Source: JABHQR01 sp043812455
GTDB lineage: Archaea; Nanobdellota; Nanobdellia; Woesearchaeales; GW2011-AR9
Length of the DNA stretch: 33,343 nucleotides
Assembly (NCBI GenBank): GCA_043812455.1
Contig: JBDRMB010000032.1
Location: forward strand, 1-33,343
Direction: 5' to 3'
Both the position numbers and the translations under genes were made by a program. How positions within the stretch are numbered: the stretch's first letter is position 1; every line of letters begins with the position of its first letter. Below are positions 22,225 through 30,403 of this stretch, in pieces. The notes under the pieces are model-generated. The model was not told the origin of the DNA and did not search any database. It saw nothing but the letters and a program-made list of their open reading frames with translations.

Positions 22225-24789
22225 CTAAGAACTCTCTATTTCACCATCATTTTCTAAATTTATTTGATCTGCAATTTCTTCACTTTGATCTTTAGGTGGA
22301 TGTGCAACTAAGACCCCTGAACTAGCTTCGATATAAGCAGTTCCTCTCTCGTCAATTGAGGCTTGATTTGATCCTACATGAAATTCTATAGTTGTATCCA
22401 CTCCTGAAATAGTATCACCAATCATAAAAGCATGTGACTCAGATTCACCAGCATATTTTATAGCAGGAGATCCTCGACTAGCATCAGAAAAGATATCTTC
22501 TCCACGTTTGCCGTTATTTATTTCTTCTTTGTCATATAATTTTATTTCATAATCATTTCTTACCACAATGTCTGGAATTTTTACTTTTTCTATAGGTCCC
22601 CTAGAATAGAAAGTACATTCCCAGCCATGGTTAGCACACAAATCTTCAATTGGCATTTCTACACTAGTATGATACTTTTCTACACCAGTCGATTGAGAAA
22701 CAACATAACATACTGAAGAAGTACAATCATACAATCGTTCATTATTTCCTTTAGTATAAGTTAGTGATCTTGCACCCTGACTACCAGAGGGCAATTTATT
22801 AAAGTTTGTTTCTCCAACCACAAAAGGATAAATGTAATCACCAGACCCACCATATTCTGCACCGTATTGAGGGTTATTTGCCATCCTAGTCATCAAAATA
22901 AAATTTCTTTCAGATTGTTCTTTAGGAGTCAAATCTATTCCAGATGATTCTGAAACTAATGAACCCACAATTTTACAATTTGAACATACTCTGACTTGGC
23001 CGTCTTGAACTACTAACTTATGCCCAAATAAATCATCACCTAATTCTACTTCTTCTCCAACTTTTAATCCAGAACTAGCACTGGTTTCAATAAAAGATAC
23101 TGAAGATAAAGCTAGATTTCCTTGTGCTTGTAGTGCCTCAGAACTAAAAATATAACGCGATTCTTCCTCAGTTAATTTAAAAGTACTTTCATCATTAATA
23201 TCATTTACAGTTAAATGAGTTATTCCTTGATCAATGTCAAGCATAACATGTTTAATTTCAATATGATTTTCATAATCTTCAAGTTCTACAATAACCTCTT
23301 CACCATTCCATCCCGCTTCAAACCTTTCTACTGCTTCTTGATAAACGTCAGTTATCTCTTCTTCTGTCCAAGTATCTTCATAAGTTGAGATCAATTCATT
23401 AAAAGCTTCTTCTTGTTCAGATTCTGAAATCGTCCAAGTTTCTTCAAAAGTTGAAATGACTTCACCGATAAACCTTTCACGTCTTTGCAAATTTTCTCCA
23501 TCTTCACTGATACCAACATTTACTGTCATAGTACCTGCCCTAGTACTATCAAAATAATATTCAATACAATTATTTTTATCTGTACAATAACCTTCAGATA
23601 ACCCATAATCAGTTTCTTTTTCAACTGTGATATCATTACCAGTCATGAGATCAACTAACCTGGTATTATCACCTAAATGAATCTCATCAATAATACTATA
23701 TTCCACATCATAAGGCCCATATCTTACTTCCTGTATATTGATGTCTTCCAATTGAAAAGTAATTTCACCCGTAGCTTCTAAGTATAATTCCTTTTGATAT
23801 TTTCCCGTATGAACTGGAAAATTTGAAAATTGTACAGAAGAATCACCAGAAGTAATTGTTACTTGATTGTCCTTAAGTTGAAATGTAGGAGAAGTTCCGG
23901 TAATATAAACTTCATCATCATTATCTTCAGGATTAACTAAATGCGCAGTCACTAAACCGCTACTAGTGATTTGTAAACCATCATCTTCATTTAAAATAAC
24001 TTTTAACTGACCATCTTCAGAAGAAAAAGTAGAATCTCCAATGCTTACTTCTCCCCCTTCCACCCATAAATCAGTGTCAAAATCTTCTTCATTGATCTGA
24101 ACTCTTGGTGACGAAAAATATTCAGTACCAGTTACTACTATCCTAGAACCTTGTTCATCAGTAACTTTATCAATACTACCCGTTGAGATTTCACCTTCTT
24201 CAAACACCAGATAACCATATTCATTAATTTGAGCATTAGGGAACTTGCTAATTTCAAAAGTTACTACCCCATCACTATAATCAAAATTATCTGCGGTGAG
24301 ACCCTGAGTATCTGCAGTTGTTATCTTACCATTAACTTTATCATAACTTTTAATCGCACAATCTTGACAAACTAAATTCTTATTTCCAAACCAAGCATTA
24401 CTTAAATCTTCATCACTATTAATATACATAGGATCTGAAACAACACGGTCGTCAAAATTATTAGTAACTTTATCATAAGTGCCCCAATCTTCTCTACCAA
24501 TCAAATTTTTAAATTGATCTCCTGAAAGTTTAGAAAGATCCAAACTAGGATTGTCTAAATTCAAATTAGTCCAATCATTGAATGTTGACCAATCATAACC
24601 AGACAAATCGGCAGTTGCAGAACCATAATAATCAATAGAGATGTAATATTCATCATAAGTTGAGTACTGCTCAGCATAATCAACTGGAACTTCTGGTGTG
24701 ATGTAATCTTCTTGAGCTAAGACTGGAAAGCTTAATAAAAATAAAATTGAAAAAAATACAATTTCTAACTTAAATTGATTTTTATTCAT
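22225..24789 (-). CDS. Very large secreted beta-rich protein (854 aa), second surface operon
   Basis: A signal peptide of about 25 residues (F-F-S-I-L-F-L-L-S-F-P-V-L-A-Q) is followed by an acidic, Asp/Ser/Thr-rich extracellular chain. Residues about 130-400 consist of short repeating strands (G-K-I-T-T-A, G-V-V-T-F-E-I, G-Y-L-V-F-E-E-G-E-I-S) that look like a beta-helix or stacked beta repeats. Around residues 440-500 lies a helical Glu-rich segment with repeated S-T-F/Y-E-E/D-T-W. The C-terminal third has two Cys pairs (C-T-S-S-V-C; C-A-N-H-G-W-E-C). There is no C-terminal anchor. Its start overlaps the stop of the 262-aa gene by 4 nt (ATGA), implying coupled translation. No enzyme motif is visible; function unknown, probably envelope or extracellular. 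Confidence 0.87.
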   Translation of the reverse strand: MNKNQFKLEIVFFSILFLLSFPVLAQEDYITPEVPVDYAEQYSTYDEYYISIDYYGSATADLSGYDWSTFNDWTNLNLDNPSLDLSKLSGDQFKNLIGREDWGTYDKVTNNFDDRVVSDPMYINSDEDLSNAWFGNKNLVCQDCAIKSYDKVNGKITTADTQGLTADNFDYSDGVVTFEISKFPNAQINEYGYLVFEEGEISTGSIDKVTDEQGSRIVVTGTEYFSSPRVQINEEDFDTDLWVEGGEVSIGDSTFSSEDGQLKVILNEDDGLQITSSGLVTAHLVNPEDNDDEVYITGTSPTFQLKDNQVTITSGDSSVQFSNFPVHTGKYQKELYLEATGEITFQLEDINIQEVRYGPYDVEYSIIDEIHLGDNTRLVDLMTGNDITVEKETDYGLSEGYCTDKNNCIEYYFDSTRAGTMTVNVGISEDGENLQRRERFIGEVISTFEETWTISESEQEEAFNELISTYEDTWTEEEITDVYQEAVERFEAGWNGEEVIVELEDYENHIEIKHVMLDIDQGITHLTVNDINDESTFKLTEEESRYIFSSEALQAQGNLALSSVSFIETSASSGLKVGEEVELGDDLFGHKLVVQDGQVRVCSNCKIVGSLVSESSGIDLTPKEQSERNFILMTRMANNPQYGAEYGGSGDYIYPFVVGETNFNKLPSGSQGARSLTYTKGNNERLYDCTSSVCYVVSQSTGVEKYHTSVEMPIEDLCANHGWECTFYSRGPIEKVKIPDIVVRNDYEIKLYDKEEINNGKRGEDIFSDASRGSPAIKYAGESESHAFMIGDTISGVDTTIEFHVGSNQASIDERGTAYIEASSGVLVAHPPKDQSEEIADQINLENDGEIESS

Positions 24790-25574
24790 TCTTCAAATAT
24801 TCCTTCCCAATCGTATTTGACTATGTAATTGTAAACATAAGGTTGATCTGACCTTAATGAATTATCAAATAAATAATTGTACAAAACCATATCTTCTCCA
24901 AGGTTATCAATCACAAATTCAAATTCGTAAAGACTAGATAATTGTGATAAATCACCAATAAGAATCATATTTGGAGAATCTTGTTGTCTTAAAAGAGATT
25001 CATTGATGATATTATAATAACCATAAAAATCCAAATCTAAAACTTCTTCAAAATGGTCAACATCTGTAACTAAACCATTATCTTCAATACTTAATGGATA
25101 ATTCAATTTAACTTCGATAAATTCAGGTTTAATCTCACTATCAACCGAGAAATCTCCAATTCCAGTAATTTCCCAACCTTGCTTAGTAAAAGAACTGAAG
25201 TTTGCTAGACATTCATTTAAATGATCTTCAATATACATATCTAATTGACTCTCAATTATTGAAATATCGGGTATATAATAAGAATCATAATAAACATAAA
25301 TTGGAACCTCAAGATTTTCACGAAGTTCATACTTAAAAGCTAAAGGATCTAAATTATAATAACCACCACTCTCACCAATATAAAAAATTCCTTCTTCAGC
25401 TATCGTTTGCAAACAACCTTCAGTAAAGATTTGAAATGACGATATCTGAACAAACTCGTTTTCATCATCCAAATTTTCTGTTGTTAAAGAACCAAGATAA
25501 AATATCAAAGCAGCAACAGCTAGAATTATAATACCAACTATGATAAACACCGTTACTTGTCCTCTTTTTTGCAT
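24786..25574 (-). CDS. Membrane-anchored GQVTVFIIVG protein, short paralogue (262 aa)
   Basis: It starts M-Q-K-R-G-Q-V-T-V-F followed by one hydrophobic helix to about residue 30, nearly identical to the 814-aa protein at 3488-5932. The outer part shares with that protein the C-L-x(3)-A-E-E-G-I-F-Y-I-G block, the G-G-Y-Y turn, I-E-S-Q-L-D-M-Y-I-E and a second C-L block, and then ends where the larger one adds its beta-sandwich and further domains. TTTATATA at 25596-25603 is about 26 nt before the ATG, so the mRNA is leaderless. It overlaps the next gene by 4 nt. The paralogy and same gene order in both operons suggest a shared role as partner of a large secreted protein. Confidence 0.88.
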   Translation of the reverse strand: MQKRGQVTVFIIVGIIILAVAALIFYLGSLTTENLDDENEFVQISSFQIFTEGCLQTIAEEGIFYIGESGGYYNLDPLAFKYELRENLEVPIYVYYDSYYIPDISIIESQLDMYIEDHLNECLANFSSFTKQGWEITGIGDFSVDSEIKPEFIEVKLNYPLSIEDNGLVTDVDHFEEVLDLDFYGYYNIINESLLRQQDSPNMILIGDLSQLSSLYEFEFVIDNLGEDMVLYNYLFDNSLRSDQPYVYNYIVKYDWEGIFEE

Positions 25575-25595
25575 GGTTATAGTAACAAATAAGAG

Positions 25596-25603
25596 TATAT
25601 AAA
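25596..25603 (-). promoter_or_regulatory. TATA box of the second surface operon
   Basis: Minus strand TTTATATA centred 25.5 nt before the ATG at 25574, ideal spacing for a leaderless transcript. Confidence 0.65.
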
Positions 25604-25721
25604 GGTTTTTGCTGACAAAAATAGCACTTATGTACCAAAAAGTATATTAATGCTAAAAAATTAGTTAATCTAAATAGTAAAAGTATAAAATTTTACAATT
25701 AAAGAAAAGAGGTAAATTAAG

Positions 25722-26288
25722 ATGGGAACTGCTTTGGATTTAGGACGTGTTAATTCTATAGTAAATAAAGAACTTAAAACATTAAAAATTGAGGCTGCTG
25801 AAACAGAAGTTACAGCCAAAATGCTTGATACTGCTTATGAGGATGTTGCAGCGTTGAAATCACAAATGAATCAGATAATCCAGATAGACAAACAATTAGA
25901 TTTCTTATTTAAAAGTGTACAAACATCATTTAGAAAGGTTGAAACACAAGCTCTTACTGGCAGACAAGCTGCAGGTTATGGGAATGTTATGGCAGCAGCA
26001 GTAGGTGCATGTAATGATATCAGAAGTAGAGCACAAGCAGTTGAAAGTCATCTTCACGATGATTTGAAAAATGCAAAAGCAATTGCACGTAAATTAGAAC
26101 TTACTGCAAGAAAAGTTCGGGCACAAGTTAGAAGGATAGAGAAGCTTGACCAAGACACCCAAAAGAGAACTGATCAAATTCAAGCAATAGCAAATGAAGT
26201 TACATACAAAGTCATGGGACACACAGCAAACGTTCCTACTTGGAGAGGACCTGCCAAGGCAGTAGAACAAGCATACATCAAGCGTTAA
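25722..26288 (+). CDS. Unknown long-helix/coiled-coil protein (188 aa)
   Basis: Almost the whole chain is predicted helical, with heptad-like spacing of Leu, Ile and Val, for example L-K-S-Q-M-N-Q-I-I-Q-I-D-K-Q-L-D-F-L-F and A-I-A-R-K-L-E-L-T-A-R-K-V-R. The first half is mixed in charge and the second half strongly basic (R-K-V-R-A-Q-V-R-R-I). Only the last 25 residues, with T-W-R-G-P, look non-helical. There is no signal peptide or membrane segment. An AGAGGT ribosome site is 8 nt upstream. It stands alone between the surface operon (divergent) and an unknown gene (convergent). A structural or nucleic-acid-associated role is possible; no family recognised. Confidence 0.75.
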   Translation: MGTALDLGRVNSIVNKELKTLKIEAAETEVTAKMLDTAYEDVAALKSQMNQIIQIDKQLDFLFKSVQTSFRKVETQALTGRQAAGYGNVMAAAVGACNDIRSRAQAVESHLHDDLKNAKAIARKLELTARKVRAQVRRIEKLDQDTQKRTDQIQAIANEVTYKVMGHTANVPTWRGPAKAVEQAYIKR

Positions 26289-26292
26289 GAAA

Positions 26293-26850
26293 TTAAACTG
26301 CAGGTCTTAATGGGATAACATCCCCTTTTTTTTCACTTTTATAATCTTCTAAAATTGCATTTAAATGTTCAGAATTCTCACTTCGGCATGAGCGGTATTC
26401 AGAGATAACTACTCTACCTAGATTTCTTCTTTGATTTTCATCAGGAAATAAAGCATTTTCCAAATCCCTTTCAATTCGATAGGGTAAAAAAATACTTTGA
26501 CAAAGACTCATCCCAAACATTCTTGCAGAACTAGACAATTCAGCTCGATTTGAAGAACCAAACCTTCGATGTAATACCCCTTTGTCTCTTCTAATTACTG
26601 GAAGATCTAAAGTTTCAGGAGAAGCGTAGACATCAAACTCAAACATATAATCTCTTGACTGAGATAATCTTTCTTCACTGCCAATCGGATGTGAACCAAT
26701 AAATCTTACTTGTAAGGGAGCGCAACCATCTCCAATGAGATATAAGCCTGATTTTTTATCAAATGAACATTCCGAGAATGGATCTTGAAAAAGATTTAGT
26801 TGAGAACTTTTAAGACTTCCAAAATTAAGATAAAGGACAACATTGACCAT
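26293..26850 (-). CDS. Unknown 185-aa protein
   Basis: No family recognised. The N-terminal half looks beta-rich (V-N-V-V-L-Y-L-N-F-G; G-L-Y-L-I-G-D-G-C-A-P-L-Q-V-R-F-I-G), the middle has R-D-Y-M-F-E-F-D-V-Y-A, and the C-terminal half is helical and Arg-rich (R-I-E-R-D-L-E-N-A-L; N-Q-R-R-N-L-G-R-V-V). There is no signal peptide or membrane span. The stop lies 4 nt from that of the coiled-coil gene, which is convergent. A TATA-like TTTTATAAAT region at 26877-26886 lies about 31 nt upstream of the ATG. Confidence 0.65.
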   Translation of the reverse strand: MVNVVLYLNFGSLKSSQLNLFQDPFSECSFDKKSGLYLIGDGCAPLQVRFIGSHPIGSEERLSQSRDYMFEFDVYASPETLDLPVIRRDKGVLHRRFGSSNRAELSSSARMFGMSLCQSIFLPYRIERDLENALFPDENQRRNLGRVVISEYRSCRSENSEHLNAILEDYKSEKKGDVIPLRPAV

Positions 26851-26963
26851 TGTAATAGATTAAGGGGTAAATATTCTTTTATAAATGTTTCTACTAAATA
26901 GTAGTATTTCAACTATTCAAAAGTATTATAAATAATTCTATCATTTACTCAATTTGATAACAA

Positions 26964-27965
26964 ATGAGTATAATTATCCTAATCCTAATCTTTATTGCAA
27001 GTCTGGTTATCCTAATCAAAGGGGCAGATTATTTAGTTAACGGTGCCGCAGACTTAGCAGCATACTTTAAAGTTTCTCCAATCATAATCGGACTTACTTT
27101 AGTAGCATTCGGAACAAGTTTTCCAGAATTTATAGTAAGTTTAATTGCAGTTCTTACTGGAAGTCCAGACCTTTCTATCGGAAACATAATTGGAAGTAAT
27201 ATCGCAAACATTGGATTAGTGATTGGTGCCACAGCAATCATCATGCCATTGCTAGTAAAATCTAAAACTTTAATGTATGAAATGCCATTTATGGTGGTTT
27301 CAAGTACCTTACTTCTATTACTAGCTAATAACCATTATTTGTTTAATCAAGATACCTTCATTTTAGGAAGATTTGATGGGATAATTTTCTGGATAATTTT
27401 TGTTCTGTTCATAGCTTATATCTACAAATCAATAAAAGAATCACAGAAAGAGAAAGACGGAGAATTAAAATCAGTTAAGAAAGAGTTTAAAGTTGAGTTT
27501 AAGAAACATAAAAATCCGTTATGGAAGAATAGTTTGTTAATCTTATTTGGACTAATCATGGTTTCTCTTGGTGGAAGGTTGTTTGTTTATTCAAGTTCTG
27601 AAGGTGCCTTACTATTAGGTTTAAGTGAAGCATTCATTGGAGTTACGATTGTAGCATTAGGTACAAGTCTTCCTGAATTGATGACTTGTCTTGTGGCTGC
27701 ATGGAAAAAGGAAGGAGACATTGCAATTGGTGGCATTGTTGGTTCAAACATATTTAATGTTTTATTTGTTCTTGGTACAATAAGTATAATTAAACCAATT
27801 CAGTTAAGCCAGAGTTTATTGTTCCAAGATGGAATGATTATGATCTTGATGACTTTAATCTTTTTAATATTCGCTACTACTGGAAGAAAGATTAATCGAT
27901 GGGAAGGAGCAGTTCTTTTACTGAGCTATTTAGCTTACATAGGATTTTTAATATATTCTTTATGA
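26964..27965 (+). CDS. Calcium/sodium antiporter (CaCA family, YrbG-like)
   Basis: An integral membrane exchanger that moves Ca2+ (or another cation) against Na+ or K+. The two conserved alpha repeats are clear: V-A-F-G-T-S-F-P-E-F followed by G-N-I-I-G-S-N-I-A-N, and V-A-L-G-T-S-L-P-E-L followed by G-G-I-V-G-S-N-I-F-N. The Glu in each P-E and the Asn of each G-S-N are the ion-binding residues of the family. About ten hydrophobic helices in two halves are separated by a charged cytosolic loop around residue 160-185. Length 333 aa is typical. A TATA-like TTATAAAT is at 26926-26933. Single-gene unit. Confidence 0.94.
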   Translation: MSIIILILIFIASLVILIKGADYLVNGAADLAAYFKVSPIIIGLTLVAFGTSFPEFIVSLIAVLTGSPDLSIGNIIGSNIANIGLVIGATAIIMPLLVKSKTLMYEMPFMVVSSTLLLLLANNHYLFNQDTFILGRFDGIIFWIIFVLFIAYIYKSIKESQKEKDGELKSVKKEFKVEFKKHKNPLWKNSLLILFGLIMVSLGGRLFVYSSSEGALLLGLSEAFIGVTIVALGTSLPELMTCLVAAWKKEGDIAIGGIVGSNIFNVLFVLGTISIIKPIQLSQSLLFQDGMIMILMTLIFLIFATTGRKINRWEGAVLLLSYLAYIGFLIYSL

Positions 27966-27989
27966 ACGATTAGATTATTTTCAATAAGA

Positions 27990-27997
27990 TTTATAAA
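27990..27997 (+). promoter_or_regulatory. TATA box of the 135-aa gene
   Basis: TTTATAAA predicts transcription from about 28020, leaving a leader of about 34 nt that contains the AGGAGG ribosome site. Confidence 0.55.
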
Positions 27998-28038
27998 ATA
28001 ACCCCCATCCAAATATTGTAAGGTGCTAGATTCTTGTT

Positions 28039-28044
28039 AGGAGG
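28039..28044 (+). promoter_or_regulatory. Ribosome-binding site of the 135-aa gene
   Basis: AGGAGG with a 9-nt spacer to the ATG at 28054, the strongest such site in the window. It fixes the start and suggests efficient translation. Confidence 0.75.
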
Positions 28045-28053
28045 ATAATAAAA

Positions 28054-28461
28054 ATGTTAGAGTATATTGCAAAAAAAGCTGCTGATTGCAGAGCAAATAT
28101 TGGAGATTGGTATTATGAACACGGAACTGAATTTAGTAGAGCACTGGGATTAAGTCTCGGTGTGGCAGCATTATTAGGAATTGCTTCAATGAGCTGTAAA
28201 GGTTATGTTGGAGCTGCTGAAGAAGGTCTTGAACCATTAAGAGAAGAATTCCGAACAGAATGTACTGAGGATAATTATAAATCTGGTAAAGTACTTGTTG
28301 ACATCCTAAACAGAAGAGATGCTTGGTTAGAAAATAATGGATATAAGTGTGGTTGCGAAAGATGGGAATGTCAAAGGATGATTACAGGACCAGATGGATT
28401 ATACAGGGCAGTATTCAATAAAAAGCTTACTTGTGGCCAAAAAGAAGAAAAATCAAAATAA
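28054..28461 (+). CDS. Unknown 135-aa membrane-anchored protein with cysteine-rich outer part
   Basis: About 30 charged N-terminal residues precede one hydrophobic helix (A-L-G-L-S-L-G-V-A-A-L-L-G-I-A), followed by S-M-S-C-K-G. That Cys might be lipidated, but the long N-terminus before the helix fits a single-span anchor better. The C-terminal 70 residues hold several Cys (C-G-C-E-R-W-E-C and later T-C-G) with many charged residues. No family recognised. It has a strong AGGAGG site and its own TATA box, so it may be well expressed. Confidence 0.75.
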   Translation: MLEYIAKKAADCRANIGDWYYEHGTEFSRALGLSLGVAALLGIASMSCKGYVGAAEEGLEPLREEFRTECTEDNYKSGKVLVDILNRRDAWLENNGYKCGCERWECQRMITGPDGLYRAVFNKKLTCGQKEEKSK

Positions 28462-28501
28462 ATTTCTTATTTATTCTAATTACTTTTTCTTTTTCAAAAC
28501 C

Positions 28502-28509
28502 TTTATAAT
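28502..28509 (+). promoter_or_regulatory. TATA box of the oligoendopeptidase gene
   Basis: TTTATAAT centred 26.5 nt before the ATG at 28532; leaderless start expected. Confidence 0.55.
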
Positions 28510-28531
28510 ACTTTAAATAAACCTAAGTAAC

Positions 28532-30370
28532 ATGGAAAAGGGTGATAAAGAGCTTAGATGGGAAATACAAGACGTTCTAGGCAAACAAGATTTTGAAAGT
28601 ATCTATAAAAGCTTAGATGCTGACCTCAACAAATTCAAGCAAATTAAGAAGAAACTTGAGCCTAGCATGAACACTTCTGAATTCAAGAAAATAATTGATT
28701 ATACTGAAAGCCTTAAAGAAAGAAGTTCCAGGTTAAATGCTTATGTAGCACTAATTCTGGCAAGCAACATTAAGGATAAGAAGTCAAGACAATTACAAAG
28801 TATGTTAGACAATCTTTCGATTAAAGCTTCTGACGCCAGCATGTTCTTAAGTCACTGGATGAAAGGTCTTGAAATAAAAGGGTTGAAAAAGTTAGATGAT
28901 AAAAATGCTAATCGGCTATTCAAAAGCATTCCAGACCTTACTTACTCACTGCAACGTTCCAGAGAAGCTGCAAAATATACCTTATCTGAACAAGAAGAAC
29001 GGATAATTCATAGAAAGGATAGTACTGGAGTAGAAGTTCTTAACGATATTTATGATTTGATTGTTAACGATTTTAAATATGAAGTGGAGTACATCGAAAA
29101 AGGGAAAAAGATCACTAAAATTATAGAAAACCAGCAGGAATTGATTAGTCTTGCACATAGTCCTAACCCCAAAATTAGAGAAGCAGCATACAAAGCATTA
29201 TTCAAGATTTATAACAAAAATATTGACAAGTTTTTCTTAACTTATTCTGCAGTAGCACGCGATTGGAAGATGGAAGCAGAGTTAAGAAGTTTTACTAGTC
29301 CGATTAGCGTCAGAAATTTTGCTAACAACATTCCAGACAAAGCAATTGAAATTTTGTTAAAAGTTTGTTCTAAGAATGTTAAGATCTTTCAAGAATATTT
29401 TAGGATTAAAGCTAAATTATTGGGTATGAAAAAGCTTAGGCGCTGTGATATTTATGCGCCATTGCACAAAGATAATCAGAAAGAAGAAAATTATAGTTTT
29501 AAAGAAGCACAAGACATTATATTTGAAACCTTTGAAGAATTTTCTCTTGAATTTGCTAATAAAGCAAAGTTAATCCTGACAAACAAACATATCGATTCTC
29601 ATCCTAGAAAGAATAAACGTAATGGTGCGTTTTGTATTGGTGTCACACCGAAAGTTTTACCTTATGTTTTAACAAATTATGATTACAAAATGAGGGATGT
29701 TTCTACACTGGCACACGAATTAGGCCATGCAGTACATGACATTTATGCTTCAGATCATTATCATTCTGCTGCTCATGCACCATTACCATTATGTGAAACA
29801 GCATCCACTTTTGGGGAAATGATTGTATTTGAAAAAATGTTGGCACGAATAGGGAATGTTGCAAAAGGCAAAGATACAAAGAAAGTAATAAATGAAAAAA
29901 AGAAAGCTTTGTTAATTGATAAAATTTCTGACTCTTATGCTACAATTATTCGGCAAAATTATTTTATTAAGTTTGAAATTGAAGCGCATGAAATGTTAAT
30001 GAAAGGTTGTACTGAACATGAATTATCTGAACTTTATTTTAAAACTCTTAAAGAACAGTTTGGTGACAGTATTATTGTTAGCGAAGAATTTAAGCACGAA
30101 TGGGCATTCATCCCACACATATTTCATAGTCCATTCTATTGCTATGCGTACAGTTTTGGTGAATTATTATCTCTAGCTTTGTTTGCAATGTACAAAAAAG
30201 AAGGTAAGAAGTTTATTCCAAAATTAGAAAAAGTTCTTATGGCTGGTGGTTCACAAGATCCAGTTAAATTGCTTAAGTCAGTTGGCGTTGACATTTATTC
30301 AGAAAAGTTCTGGCAAGGAGGATTTGATGTTGTCAATAGTTGGGTAAAAGAGTTAAAGAAAGGAGTTTGA
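28532..30370 (+). CDS. M3-family oligoendopeptidase (PepF-like)
   Basis: A cytosolic zinc peptidase cutting short peptides. The zinc motif is H-E-L-G-H at residues 395-399, with Glu422 in C-E-T-A-S-T-F-G-E as the third ligand. The helical N-terminal region (1-200) corresponds to the lid that restricts access to peptides. Other family features are the C-I-G-V-T-P-K and Y-A-Y-S-F-G regions flanking the active site. Length 612 aa matches PepF. There is no signal peptide. The helicase gene follows after a short gap but has a TATA-like element of its own, so cotranscription is uncertain. Confidence 0.95.
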   Translation: MEKGDKELRWEIQDVLGKQDFESIYKSLDADLNKFKQIKKKLEPSMNTSEFKKIIDYTESLKERSSRLNAYVALILASNIKDKKSRQLQSMLDNLSIKASDASMFLSHWMKGLEIKGLKKLDDKNANRLFKSIPDLTYSLQRSREAAKYTLSEQEERIIHRKDSTGVEVLNDIYDLIVNDFKYEVEYIEKGKKITKIIENQQELISLAHSPNPKIREAAYKALFKIYNKNIDKFFLTYSAVARDWKMEAELRSFTSPISVRNFANNIPDKAIEILLKVCSKNVKIFQEYFRIKAKLLGMKKLRRCDIYAPLHKDNQKEENYSFKEAQDIIFETFEEFSLEFANKAKLILTNKHIDSHPRKNKRNGAFCIGVTPKVLPYVLTNYDYKMRDVSTLAHELGHAVHDIYASDHYHSAAHAPLPLCETASTFGEMIVFEKMLARIGNVAKGKDTKKVINEKKKALLIDKISDSYATIIRQNYFIKFEIEAHEMLMKGCTEHELSELYFKTLKEQFGDSIIVSEEFKHEWAFIPHIFHSPFYCYAYSFGELLSLALFAMYKKEGKKFIPKLEKVLMAGGSQDPVKLLKSVGVDIYSEKFWQGGFDVVNSWVKELKKGV

Positions 30371-30403
30371 TTTTAATAAATAAAAAAGCATTTGGTTTTA
30401 ATT

